From Dongia_B soli (GTDB lineage: Bacteria > Pseudomonadota > Alphaproteobacteria > Dongiales > Dongiaceae), in the NCBI RefSeq assembly GCF_034044715.1, contig NZ_JAXCLW010000002.1, positions 1,054,001 to 1,118,000 of the forward strand: DNA of 64,000 bases, written 5' to 3'. A program made the position numbers and the translations under genes. Within the stretch, counting starts at the first letter, position 1. Each line of letters starts with the position of its first letter. Below the pieces are notes generated by a model that made no database searches, was not told the origin of the DNA, and saw only the letters and a program-made list of their open reading frames with translations. Below are positions 38,150 through 46,712 of this stretch, in pieces.

Positions 38150-39061
38150 ATGGCAAGAAATCGCGAGCTGAGGGACTTTTCGCAATTGGAACGCGAATTC
38201 GAACTCGAGATGGAGGATGCAGGCTCCATCGAGCAGGAATTCGATGATATGGAAAGCGACGAAGAATTCGAGGAAGACGAGGCAGATGACGAGGCCTTCG
38301 AACTCGATGAGCAATTCGAGCAGGATGAGGAATTCGAATCCGTCGATGATGAAAGCGGCGATGCTTCGGGACAAGACCAGGAATATGTCGAACGCTTCCT
38401 GGAAATAGCTGCGCGGGAATTCGAATCCGAAAGTGAAGTCGATCAGGCGATGAACGAAGTCTTGGACGACATGTCACGCGAATATCTTTTCGGTGGCTTG
38501 GTGCGCGGCATCAAGAAGCTCAGCAAAAACAAAATCCTGCGATCTCTCGCCAAGAAAGGGCTGAAATATGCCGCCGGCAAATTCTTTCCCGGCGTCGAAG
38601 CGGCCATGCAACTGGCCAAGGGCAATGTCAAAGGCGCCCTCCTGAATATCGGCAAGCAGGCGCTCGGCACGGTGGTCCCGGGCGGAACAGCCACGCTCGA
38701 TGCCGTCAAATCCTTGGGCCTTGCCGCCAGTGAATATCCCGAACGCAATCAGCAAGCCTGGGAGAATTACGTCACCCTGGCGCGCGAAGCCTATGAATAT
38801 CTTGCCGATAATGTCACCGAGAATGCCGACAGACCGGCCGAGGCCGCGCGGCTGGCAAATAACGCCATGCGCCATGCCATCACCCGGGCGCAGTCGCGGG
38901 CGGCAAGCATGCGCCGCTTACCAGGGAGAGGCATGCGGCGGCGCGGACGACATGGCTACGCGACTTCTCTCGGCCAGACGGTACAGCATGGCCAGGCGCG
39001 CGTCATTCGCCTGAAGGTCGCGCCGGGGCAGCGGATCAAGCTGATTATCATCGGCCGCTAA
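38150..39061 (+). CDS. Unrecognised protein: acidic N-terminus, cationic Gly/Ala-rich centre
   Basis: 303 residues of no family I recognise. Residues 11-110 are extremely acidic, with recurrent EFE/EEF/DDE units, and lack a signal peptide. Residues 111-190 change abruptly to a hydrophobic and lysine-rich segment (LFGGLVRGIKKLSKNKILRS, then LAKKGLKYAAGKFFPGVEAA), resembling amphipathic membrane-active helices. Residues 198-245 look helical, 246-269 are Arg-rich and the last 20 are beta-like with repeated basic residues. CAGGAG lies 6 bases before the ATG. It heads a set of four same-strand genes; the next starts 12 bp later. A masked membrane-active or nucleic-acid-binding protein is one inference; acidic EF-rich proteins also occur in poorly characterised secretion-associated loci. 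Function unassigned. Confidence 0.75.
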   Translation: MARNRELRDFSQLEREFELEMEDAGSIEQEFDDMESDEEFEEDEADDEAFELDEQFEQDEEFESVDDESGDASGQDQEYVERFLEIAAREFESESEVDQAMNEVLDDMSREYLFGGLVRGIKKLSKNKILRSLAKKGLKYAAGKFFPGVEAAMQLAKGNVKGALLNIGKQALGTVVPGGTATLDAVKSLGLAASEYPERNQQAWENYVTLAREAYEYLADNVTENADRPAEAARLANNAMRHAITRAQSRAASMRRLPGRGMRRRGRHGYATSLGQTVQHGQARVIRLKVAPGQRIKLIIIGR

Positions 39062-39073
39062 CCCGACAAGGCG

Positions 39074-40330
39074 ATGGTCAACCGCAGCAACTACCTGCAA
39101 CAGCGGGCGGAATCCTTGCTTTTCCGCATCGGCAGTCTGAGCAGTTTGAGGCGTCTCGTGAATCTTCCGCCACAGCAGGATATTTCGGAGCGTCAATGGG
39201 CCGTCCTGGAGCCGCAACTTGCTGCCGCGACCGCCCGCCTGTCGGCGCGCGTCAAACGGGCCACCGATCAATTGCTGCCGCATATCGATGATGGCCGGGC
39301 GACACGGCGGCTGAACGCAGCTCTCGGCCAGATCGAACTGGACCTGTCGCGTGCCTTTCTCTTCTTCGACACCTACATGGATGTGCTGACCCAGCGCAAT
39401 TCGGCTGAACTTGGCGCTATCCTGCGCGGTTGCGATGCGTTGGCGATGGATGCAATGCGGCGCGACCATCCGGCACTTGGCATCATCGAGCCGCCTTTGG
39501 TCTATTGCGATCGCGGCTTCGGCGCCTCCATCGTGCGTGAAAGCGTGCCCTTTCCCGATACATCGCCGAACCCGATGCCGCTGTTGCAGATTCCTTATGG
39601 CCGGCTGAAGGAGAAGCACAACCTCACCTCCATCCTGCATGAATCCGGTCACCAGGCCCTGGCGCGGCTGCAACTGGTCTCCGCTTTGGCAGATACGTTG
39701 CGGGATGCGCTGGCGCGGGCCGGCGCACCGGAACAGATCCGCCACCTTTACGCACTCTGGTCTTTCGAGATTGGCCCCGATTTCTGGGCTTTCGCACTTT
39801 CCGGCATTGCGGAGGCGGCCGCGATCCGGGACCTCTTTGCCCTGCCCTCGGGCCATGCATTGCGGGTTTCCTATCACGACCCCCATCCGCCGCCTTATCT
39901 GCGGGCGCTGCTGACCTTCGACTGGTGCCGCCGCGCCTGGGGACAAGGTGCTTGGGATGATTGGGAGAGGCAATGGCTGGCCGCCTATCCGCTCGATGCC
40001 GCGCCGACCGAGACACGGCGCGTCCTCCTGCAGGCGCGGCGCTTCATCCCCGTGGTCGGCCAGACGTTGTTTGATACGAGATTTCGCGTGCTGGGCCGGC
40101 GCCGGTTGCTCGATCTCTTCGATCTCGCACCGCTGGCGCCCAATGAATTGAAGCGCCGGGCAAGCGGCATCCGCGGCGGCAAGCTCGATCTGACCGGCCT
40201 GGCGCCGAGCGTGCAGCTCGCGGTCTTTCGCATGGTGCGCGAATGGTACCCGATCGGCGAAGCACAGCTCGACCGCCTCATGTCGGATTGGCTGATGCGG
40301 CTCGGCCGGAGCTACCGCCACAGCTTATGA
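39074..40330 (+). CDS. Putative zinc metallopeptidase (HESGH)
   Basis: 418 residues, no signal peptide and no membrane helix. The stretch SILHESGHQALARL has an HExxH motif (His189, Glu190, His193), and SFEIGPDFWAF (Glu232, Asp235) could give the third zinc ligand in the gluzincin manner. The N-terminal 100 residues are helical and basic. No family is recognised beyond this motif. It begins 12 bp after the acidic protein gene, with AAGG upstream, so cotranscription and perhaps translational coupling are likely. In context it may cut or modify the acidic protein, or be an effector itself; both are inference. Confidence 0.75.
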   Translation: MVNRSNYLQQRAESLLFRIGSLSSLRRLVNLPPQQDISERQWAVLEPQLAAATARLSARVKRATDQLLPHIDDGRATRRLNAALGQIELDLSRAFLFFDTYMDVLTQRNSAELGAILRGCDALAMDAMRRDHPALGIIEPPLVYCDRGFGASIVRESVPFPDTSPNPMPLLQIPYGRLKEKHNLTSILHESGHQALARLQLVSALADTLRDALARAGAPEQIRHLYALWSFEIGPDFWAFALSGIAEAAAIRDLFALPSGHALRVSYHDPHPPPYLRALLTFDWCRRAWGQGAWDDWERQWLAAYPLDAAPTETRRVLLQARRFIPVVGQTLFDTRFRVLGRRRLLDLFDLAPLAPNELKRRASGIRGGKLDLTGLAPSVQLAVFRMVREWYPIGEAQLDRLMSDWLMRLGRSYRHSL

Positions 40331-40369
40331 GGACAGATCGCTGAAACGGCTGACAAGGAGAGGATCAAG

Positions 40370-41782
40370 ATGGCAAAGGAAACTGAAAACCAGCAATCGG
40401 GCCAATCCTCCGCCCAATCAAATGCTGCATCAGCGGGCAATGCATCCGCCGCCCAAACCAGCCCGGCCTCTCTTGTGATCAGGATGGAGCGGCCGCCGGT
40501 CGTCAATACCACAGACCTGCTGCGGGACAAGCGTCGCCTGACCGTGGCCTTTCCGCCCTGCACGGACGAACTCCTCGCCCTGATCCGCACCAGCGATAGC
40601 GACGACGTAACCAAGTTCTTCAAGGACTATTTCAAGTTCCGCCGCCACCATATCCTGGGCCAGACAAAAATCGGTGGTTCGGGGCAATGGGAAGATATCG
40701 AGAACCATCTCGATACCGTGCTCGATCCGGCACTGCTGGATTGCCCAAACGGCATCATCCTCGAGCGGCAGGAATCAAGTGCCCATTATGATTATGACCA
40801 GCAGGACTGGCCAAGCGAATGTTGCCTCTGCTCTCCCTGCGTCACGTTGGATGGCGAGCGCAATTTGCCGCCGCAACCAACCGTGCCGAGCATTCCGAAC
40901 GGTATCCGCCGGCTTTTCGTCGCCGATGCCCTATGGCTGTTCTATTTCGAGCGGATGGGCATCCAGCAGATCCTGGGCGTCATTCTGGATGCCTTTGCCT
41001 ATAACGGCCGGCTGCCGATTTCCAATGGATCGCTCAGCATGGCGATCAAGGACGATATCGTCGCGCTGGTGCTGGAAGTCATGGTCAGGCAGACCAAGAT
41101 GGGACTGGCGCCGACTGTGCGGGACCGGGCTTGCCTCTACCGCACCACGCTCGGCTGGACCTCGAAAACCGGCCGGGGCCTCAATCTCGATACCGAGGTC
41201 AATACCGGCTTCAGCACCCTCTTCCATCGTTTCATCGCCAATGCCTTGGATTACTACAAGGATAAGCGCCTGGCCGTCGCCATTCGCGGCACCGCCGTGC
41301 CGGACGCGCCCCCCTCGGTGGCGACGCTGATCACCATCAGCAACACGATCGACGTCCTGAAAAAACGTTTCGAGGCGTTCGCCTATGGCCGCAATTACTA
41401 CAACACCCTTGCCGGCATTGTCTGGACCATTGCCGGCATGGCGATGATCCGGGAGCTGCGCGAGACACTCGGCATTCCACCCGCTTATGGCGATGCCCAT
41501 GAATTCATCCCCGCCGCCTATGATATTCTCGTCCTCAAGCGGTCGGTGACCCATGGCGAGATCAATCCCTATCTGGAGCATAAACGCTGCGCCGAACATG
41601 GCCGCGACCTTCTGCTCGATCTTGAAGTGATCAATCACGAACAGAACGCCCCGGGTCAGGAATTGGATAACTGGCTTTACCAGGTCGAGACGAAAGTGGA
41701 AGCCTATCGGACCGCCTATCGCAGCCTGACCGGCGTCGATCTCGGCGCGCCGGGAACACCGACCATCGAACAGCAAGTCTGA
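40370..41782 (+). CDS. Unrecognised 470-residue protein in metallopeptidase locus
   Basis: No family recognised. The first 35 residues are a low-complexity Gln/Ser/Ala-rich tail. The body is globular and mostly helical with a short cysteine cluster ECCLCSPC (about residues 151-158) that could bind a metal. Other notable segments are DYFKFRRHHILGQTKIGGSGQWEDIE and WLFYFERMGIQQILGVILDAF, given partly for identification. No signal peptide or membrane helices. It starts 39 bp after the HESGH gene and ends 28 bp before the HEMTH gene. Good ribosome-binding sequence (AAGGAGAGG) and consistent coding character make it a real gene. Role in the locus unknown. Confidence 0.72.
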   Translation: MAKETENQQSGQSSAQSNAASAGNASAAQTSPASLVIRMERPPVVNTTDLLRDKRRLTVAFPPCTDELLALIRTSDSDDVTKFFKDYFKFRRHHILGQTKIGGSGQWEDIENHLDTVLDPALLDCPNGIILERQESSAHYDYDQQDWPSECCLCSPCVTLDGERNLPPQPTVPSIPNGIRRLFVADALWLFYFERMGIQQILGVILDAFAYNGRLPISNGSLSMAIKDDIVALVLEVMVRQTKMGLAPTVRDRACLYRTTLGWTSKTGRGLNLDTEVNTGFSTLFHRFIANALDYYKDKRLAVAIRGTAVPDAPPSVATLITISNTIDVLKKRFEAFAYGRNYYNTLAGIVWTIAGMAMIRELRETLGIPPAYGDAHEFIPAAYDILVLKRSVTHGEINPYLEHKRCAEHGRDLLLDLEVINHEQNAPGQELDNWLYQVETKVEAYRTAYRSLTGVDLGAPGTPTIEQQV

Positions 41783-41810
41783 AGACGGCTTTCACGACCG
41801 AGAGGTTCCG

Positions 41811-42770
41811 ATGCGAGAGCGACTTCATATGGAACAGGAATTCCAGATCCTGCTGCGGGAGTTCGACAATCCGCAGGATGCGAAGAAGGCCGCACAGGCC
41901 AAGGCAGCCGCGGCAAAGGCGGCAGCGCAGGCAAAGGCGGAACGGGCGAAGAAACTCGCATCGGCGCAGAAACAAGCCAAGGAGCTTCAACCGTTTTTCA
42001 AACAGGTCCTCTCGCGGCAGATCAAACCGGGTGGCGCGAAGATCACTTATGGCCCGGCGGTCGGCGCTAAGGTCAGTCTCGCGGTCATCGCCGATGGCGA
42101 TTTTGAGAAAGCCAATGAGGCCGAGGCAAAGCGTCTTGCCGCGCAGTTGCAGAAGAAGGCCTTGAAATTCGCCCCCGACTCTGTGCAACGGAGGCTGATC
42201 GCCTTCTACAACGCCCAGGGAGAAGCCTTGCCAAGCCGTTTATCGGTGGTCGATGAGAAAACCCGCCTGACGCCCGATGAAGACGCCGCTGTCTTCTCGA
42301 TCGCACGCGCGATGACTATTGCTGACACCAAGAGCGAAGCCGCTAAAGTGGACGGATTCTATTCGTCCACGACGAAAGCGATCTCGCTCCGCGAATCCGC
42401 GATAACCGCCGGCGCCATCGCCCACGAAATGACCCATGCTTACGCCCATCCGAATTGGCACGATTTTATCTATCTGATGCGAGTGCGGGGCATGAAGGAA
42501 ACCGACAAGCTTAATGAAGGTATGACGAGCCATCTTTCCGGCCTCGTGATCGATGCATGGTTTGCCAAACAGAGCGGCGGTACGATACCGAGCACTGGCT
42601 ATGGGCCCGATTACATCGCGATCGCGAATGACTTCATCAAAGAAGTTGGACAGGAAGCCGCCTTTACAGCGTTCTTCGGCGGTTTCGTCGATTTCACCGA
42701 TAACGATAAGCCGGAAGACTTCCTGCTGATCGGCAGTGCAAAAAAGAAATGGAAATGGAAGTGGCGGTGA
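41811..42770 (+). CDS. Putative zinc metallopeptidase (HEMTH)
   Basis: 319 residues. An Ala/Lys-rich coiled coil occupies about residues 24-60. The catalytic core has IAHEMTHAYAHP (His205, Glu206, His209) and, 27 residues later, LNEGMTSHLSG with Glu236 as the likely third zinc ligand, a gluzincin layout. The C-terminus ends in an unusual lysine/tryptophan tail, KKKWKWKWR. No signal peptide. GAGAGG precedes the ATG at 41811; an internal ATG at 41829 is possible. It is the last gene of the four-gene set. Unlike the HESGH protein in sequence, it suggests two different proteolytic steps or targets. Confidence 0.75.
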   Translation: MRERLHMEQEFQILLREFDNPQDAKKAAQAKAAAAKAAAQAKAERAKKLASAQKQAKELQPFFKQVLSRQIKPGGAKITYGPAVGAKVSLAVIADGDFEKANEAEAKRLAAQLQKKALKFAPDSVQRRLIAFYNAQGEALPSRLSVVDEKTRLTPDEDAAVFSIARAMTIADTKSEAAKVDGFYSSTTKAISLRESAITAGAIAHEMTHAYAHPNWHDFIYLMRVRGMKETDKLNEGMTSHLSGLVIDAWFAKQSGGTIPSTGYGPDYIAIANDFIKEVGQEAAFTAFFGGFVDFTDNDKPEDFLLIGSAKKKWKWKWR

Positions 42771-42937
42771 TCGCCGTCACTCTCTCCACGGCTTAACCCC
42801 GTGACCGGTCATCGACCGTTGTGTTAGCCTGCGCAACGATACACGATGCCGGCAGCGTTGCCATGTACCCGTAGCCACCGTCTCATTGGCCGGCATGCCT
42901 GAATTACCGCGACATCTATTTCCGATAGGTGGATATC

Positions 42938-43456
42938 ATGCCAGCCAATGCTTCACTACCGGTCTCGGCCAGCGATCTGGTCGATCGTCTTGCCTTGCAG
43001 CCGCATCCCGAAGGCGGGTTCTTTCGCGAAACCTATCGCGCCTCGCTGACCTTGCCGGCCGCCGGTCTGGCGCCGCATTTCTCCGGCGCCCGCCAGGCAT
43101 CGACAGCAATCTATTACCTGCTGGCGGCTGACGACCGGTCACGCTTGCACCGGATCCGCTCGGATGAGGTCTGGCATTTCTATCTGGGCGATCCGCTCCA
43201 GGTCATCGAACTGACGGAGAACGGCGAGGTCCAGGTGACGCTGCTTGGCACCGATTTCGCCGCCGGCCAGGTGCCGCAGCATGTCGTGCCGGGCGGCCGC
43301 TGGTTCGGCGCCTGCCCGGCTCCCGGCTCGGCCTATAGCCTGGTCGGCTGCACCGTGGCGCCGGGTTTCGACTTCGCCGATTTCGACATGGCCGATCGGC
43401 CGGCGCTGCTGGCGACCCATCCCGCCGCAGCCGATTGGATCAAGCGCTTGACCTGA
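42938..43456 (+). CDS. Cupin DUF985 protein
   Basis: 172 residues matching the cupin_5/DUF985 family: LQPHPEGGFFRETYRA, then STAIYYLLAADDRSRLHRI, SDEVWHFYLGDPLQVI and a final SLVGCTVAPGFDFADFDMAD. The barrel has conserved His and Glu that can bind a metal or sugar; the family has no firm activity. The ATG at 42938 is preferred to a GTG nine bases upstream because AGGTGG is well placed. It converges with the Pycsar-effector-like gene, 7 bp apart. Confidence 0.9.
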   Translation: MPANASLPVSASDLVDRLALQPHPEGGFFRETYRASLTLPAAGLAPHFSGARQASTAIYYLLAADDRSRLHRIRSDEVWHFYLGDPLQVIELTENGEVQVTLLGTDFAAGQVPQHVVPGGRWFGACPAPGSAYSLVGCTVAPGFDFADFDMADRPALLATHPAAADWIKRLT

Positions 43457-43463
43457 TCAGCTA

Positions 43464-44027
43464 TTATCCGGCGCTGAACAAGCCCCAAAGAGCCCACCAC
43501 ACCGGCGGCGCCAGCAGGACCGCGATTGCCACAAAGGCGACCCGCGACGACCAATGAAAGAAGCGCATCTTGCGCTCGGCGATCTTGCTGTTGATGGCGA
43601 TCTGCGTCATCAGGTCGTCGATATAGGCTTGCGAAATCGACTGGCCCTCGGCCGGCAGGTAGCGGGCGACGAAGTGGGCCTTGAAATCCGCGATCTCCAA
43701 TGGCGCGATATCGCCGAAGAACAGCAGATTGCGGTGCTTTTCCTGCGCTTTCCCTTTCGCGCGATTCATCAGACGCGGCGCGATCGACCAGACGCTGAGC
43801 ATGGCGGCAATGGCGAACAGCATCAACGCAATGGTCAGCGCAACCACATATTCCCGGGACAAGCCGCTACCGGCCTTCAGCATATTCACGCTGGCGATGA
43901 TCCAGGCGGAACAGAAGGTCAGCAGCGCCGCATTCTTCGTTTCGGCAAAGCGCAGGATGTCCACCGCCCGCGCGAGATTGGCCGTTACGATGCGTTCAAA
44001 GGCCGCGTTCCTGTCATCGTTGCCCAT
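43464..44027 (-). CDS. Pycsar effector-family membrane protein (DUF5706, PycTM-like)
   Basis: 187 residues with predicted membrane helices at about 34-51, 60-82 and 162-184. Between them is the cytoplasmic signature NLLFFGDIA (100-108) and a helical part YIDDLMTQIAINSKIAERK (135-153), the pattern of DUF5706 proteins annotated as Pycsar system effectors. In Pycsar defence a phage-sensing cyclase makes cCMP or cUMP, which activates such a protein to damage the inner membrane. No nucleotide cyclase gene is adjacent on either side, so this copy is an orphan, works with a remote cyclase, or has another job. Confidence 0.8.
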   Translation of the reverse strand: MGNDDRNAAFERIVTANLARAVDILRFAETKNAALLTFCSAWIIASVNMLKAGSGLSREYVVALTIALMLFAIAAMLSVWSIAPRLMNRAKGKAQEKHRNLLFFGDIAPLEIADFKAHFVARYLPAEGQSISQAYIDDLMTQIAINSKIAERKMRFFHWSSRVAFVAIAVLLAPPVWWALWGLFSAG

Positions 44028-44166
44028 GCCCCTTCCCCCAGATCTACAGGTTCCTGACTCGCCGTGTCTCTAATGGAAAAAGTGGAAAGATACTATCAGG
44101 AAATGGCCGGTCGGATTTCCCTCGCAACCATAGGGATAAGGCCGCGTGATCGGGCTCCCCCGGGTG

Positions 44167-44734
44167 TCATGTTTGCTGCAAGTGCGCGTTGGCGGACCGC
44201 CATTTTTCCCGCGTTAGGCGGTAGAGCACGTGTCGCCGCAAGGGATCACCCACTGGCAAGACAGGATGGTCGAAATCCTCGGCCGGGTCATGGCTCATAC
44301 CCAGCCGCTCCATTACCGCGCGCGACCGGCGATTGACCGGCACGGTGAAGGACACGATTTCGTCGAGATCGAGGCTTGTGAAGCCATAGGCCAGCGTCGC
44401 CCGGGCCGCTCCGGTCGCATAGCCTTGACCCCAGCCCTCACGTGCAAGAAGCCAGCCGATTTCCATACAGGGTATGAAAGGCGCTTCGAAGCTCGGCCGA
44501 TGCAGGCCGACGAAGCCGATGAAATCGGCGCCACCTCGCCCCTCGACCGCCCCAGAAGCCGAAATCCTGGATCGTCATCAGCGTGCGGATTCGTGCCGCC
44601 ATCGCATCGCTTTCTTCGCGGCTGAGTTGCTTCGGCAGGAATTCCGTGACCTGGGGATCGGCATTCAGCGCAGCGAAAGCCGGCAGGTCGCTCTCGCGGC
44701 AGTTACGTAACAGCAGGCGCGGTGTTTCAATCAT
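44167..44734 (-). pseudogene. GNAT acetyltransferase, frameshifted
   Basis: The N-terminal half (MIETPRLLLRNCRESDLPAF, start 44734) is in one frame down to about 44553; the C-terminal half (GADFIGFVGLHRPSF, then MEIGWLLAREGWGQGYATGA and LDEIVSFTVPVNRRSRAVME) is in another frame to 44167. Deleting one G from the GGGG run at 44550-44553 restores a continuous RimJ/RimL-type N-acetyltransferase of about 188 residues, with DFGFWAVEGRG at the join. The change in a homopolymer makes a sequencing error or phase-variable tract as likely as a dead gene. The acetyl-CoA loop REGWGQGYATGA is intact. Confidence 0.8.
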
Positions 44735-45079
44735 ACCGTATGGTGAGTCGTCCTCGACACTGTTCTGCGCTTTCACATCCGCGCCGGACAGGCCGGCGAT
44801 CTGTCGGCCGGCAATCGAAGCGGCGGCGAGTCGCCGTCAATTCGAGAACAACTGGCGTGCCGACCGCCTGTGCCAACCACAGGATAGCCGTCTCGCCGAT
44901 CTTTTTCAGCGCCCATCCCGGCAACTTTTTGACCGATTGGGCAGATATCGTTTACCTGGATGACACAACCATGATAGCGTTTCCCGCCCTCTCCGACCGA
45001 GACGCCGCATGGCGTGGTGCGGGGCGCGGATGGTGAAAAACCATCGGGGAACGCAGGACGGCAAACTGGGAGACATTTG
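44735..45079. other. Intergenic region upstream of the peptide ABC operon
   Basis: 345 bp with no supported gene. It must contain the promoter for the five-gene importer; TTGACC at about 44930 followed by TTACCT after 17 bases is a weak candidate. No named regulator site was recognised. Confidence 0.35.
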
Positions 45080-46684
45080 ATGAGACTGCTGACGAAATCG
45101 GCCGTGGCGGCGCTGATGCTGACGCTGGCTGCTGGTAGCTATGCTGCTGGCCATGCGGCCCATGCTGCGACGCCGAAAGACATTCTGGTCATGGCCTATG
45201 TGATTGACGATCTGATCTCGCTCGATCCGGCCGAGATTTACGAATTCTCCAGCTCGGAATATCAGGCCAACGTCTACGACCATCTCGTCGTGCTCGACGT
45301 CAAGGATACCTCGAAGATCCTGAACCGCGTCGCCGAGAGCTGGACCATCGGCGACGATGGCAAGACCTGGACCTTCAAGATCCGCTCCGGCATCAAGTTC
45401 CAGTCGGGCAACGAGCTGACCGCCGAAGACGCGGCTTTCTCACTGCAGCGTTACGTGATGCTGGACAAGAGCCCCGCCTTCATCCTGGGCCAGTTCGGCC
45501 TGACCAAGGAAAATGCCAAGGAGAAGATCCGCGCGAAGGATGCCTCGACGCTCGAGGTCGAACTGGACAAGGCCTATGCCCCCAGCTTTTTCCTGAACTG
45601 CCTGACCTATGTCAGCTCGATCGTCGACAAGAAGCTGGTCATGTCGCATGAGAAGGACGGCGACATGGGCAATGGCTGGCTGAAGACCCATTATGCCGGT
45701 TCCGGCCCCTTCTTCCTGAAGGATTGGAAGCCCAACCAGTCGCTGATCCTGGAAACCAACCAGCACTATTGGAACGGCGTGCCGAAAATCAAGCGCGTCC
45801 TGATCAAGAACGTGACGGAAAGTGCGACCCAGCAATTGCTGCTGCAAAAGGGTGATGTCGATATCGCCCGCAATGTCACCGGCGACCAGTTGACGGCGCT
45901 GGAAGGCGACAAGAACGTCAAGATGGAATCCGCTTCCAAAGCGACGCTCTGGTATCTCGGCTTCAGCATGAAGAACCAGTATCTGTCGAAGCCGGAAGTG
46001 CGCAAGGCGCTCAAATATCTCGTCGATTATGACGGTCTCGCCAAGACCCTGTTCAAGGGCGTCGGCAAGCCGCACCAGACCATCCTGCCGGAAGGCCAGC
46101 TCGGTGCCTCCGACGAGATGCCGTATAAGCTGGATGTCGCCAAGGCCAAGGAATTGCTGAAGCAGGCGGGCCTCGAAAACGGCTTCAGCGTGACGATGGA
46201 CACCACCAACAAGACCGAGACCATGGAACTGGCGCAGGCGATCCAGTCGACCTGGGCGCAGGCCGGGGTGAAGCTGGAAATCAAGCCGGCCGACAACAAG
46301 CAGACCCTGACGCGCTATCGCGCCCGGCAGCATGATATCTATATCGGCCAGTGGGGTTCCGACTATCAGGATCCGCATTCCAATGCGGAAGGCTATGCCA
46401 CCAATGCCGATAACAGCGACAATGCCAAGAATAAGCTGCTGGCCTGGCGCAATTCCTGGTTCGTGCCGGATCTGACCAAGGAGGTCTATGCCGCGCGCGA
46501 CGAAAAGGATAATGCCAAGCGCGTGGAGATGTATGGCGACATCCAGAAAAAGGTGCTGGATGACGGCCCATATCTGATCATGTTCCAGCAGATCGAAACC
46601 GCCGCCGTGAACAAGAATGTCGACGGTTTCGTCGTCGGTCCGACCTTCGATCTCAATCTCTATCACGACGTCGTCAAGCACTGA
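45080..46684 (+). CDS. Peptide/oligopeptide ABC transporter substrate-binding protein
   Basis: 534 residues of the SBP_bac_5 (DppA/OppA) family. A signal peptide spans about residues 1-31 (hydrophobic core AVAALMLTLAAGSYAAG, Ala-rich cleavage region). Mature features: PAEIYEFSSSEYQANVYDHL, VAESWTIGDDGKTWTFKIRSG and a C-terminal WGSDYQDPHSNAEGY, the family's peptide-pocket regions. The ATG at 45080 has GGGAG nearby and starts exactly at the signal peptide. First gene of an importer operon with both permeases and both ATPases downstream. The ligand (peptide, glutathione, opine, nickel chelate) cannot be specified. Confidence 0.92.
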   Translation: MRLLTKSAVAALMLTLAAGSYAAGHAAHAATPKDILVMAYVIDDLISLDPAEIYEFSSSEYQANVYDHLVVLDVKDTSKILNRVAESWTIGDDGKTWTFKIRSGIKFQSGNELTAEDAAFSLQRYVMLDKSPAFILGQFGLTKENAKEKIRAKDASTLEVELDKAYAPSFFLNCLTYVSSIVDKKLVMSHEKDGDMGNGWLKTHYAGSGPFFLKDWKPNQSLILETNQHYWNGVPKIKRVLIKNVTESATQQLLLQKGDVDIARNVTGDQLTALEGDKNVKMESASKATLWYLGFSMKNQYLSKPEVRKALKYLVDYDGLAKTLFKGVGKPHQTILPEGQLGASDEMPYKLDVAKAKELLKQAGLENGFSVTMDTTNKTETMELAQAIQSTWAQAGVKLEIKPADNKQTLTRYRARQHDIYIGQWGSDYQDPHSNAEGYATNADNSDNAKNKLLAWRNSWFVPDLTKEVYAARDEKDNAKRVEMYGDIQKKVLDDGPYLIMFQQIETAAVNKNVDGFVVGPTFDLNLYHDVVKH

Positions 46685-46712
46685 CGTCGCTCAGGGATTG
46701 AGGTAGAGCGGC

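Noticed and set aside
38918..40321. Minus-strand frame of 467 codons opposite the HESGH gene
   Set aside because: Antisense shadow: the plus-strand frame has the better start signal, operon spacing and a catalytic motif.
44064..44336. Plus-strand frame next to the Pycsar-like gene as a possible cyclase partner
   Set aside because: It is the mirror of the broken acetyltransferase gene and shows no cyclase motif.
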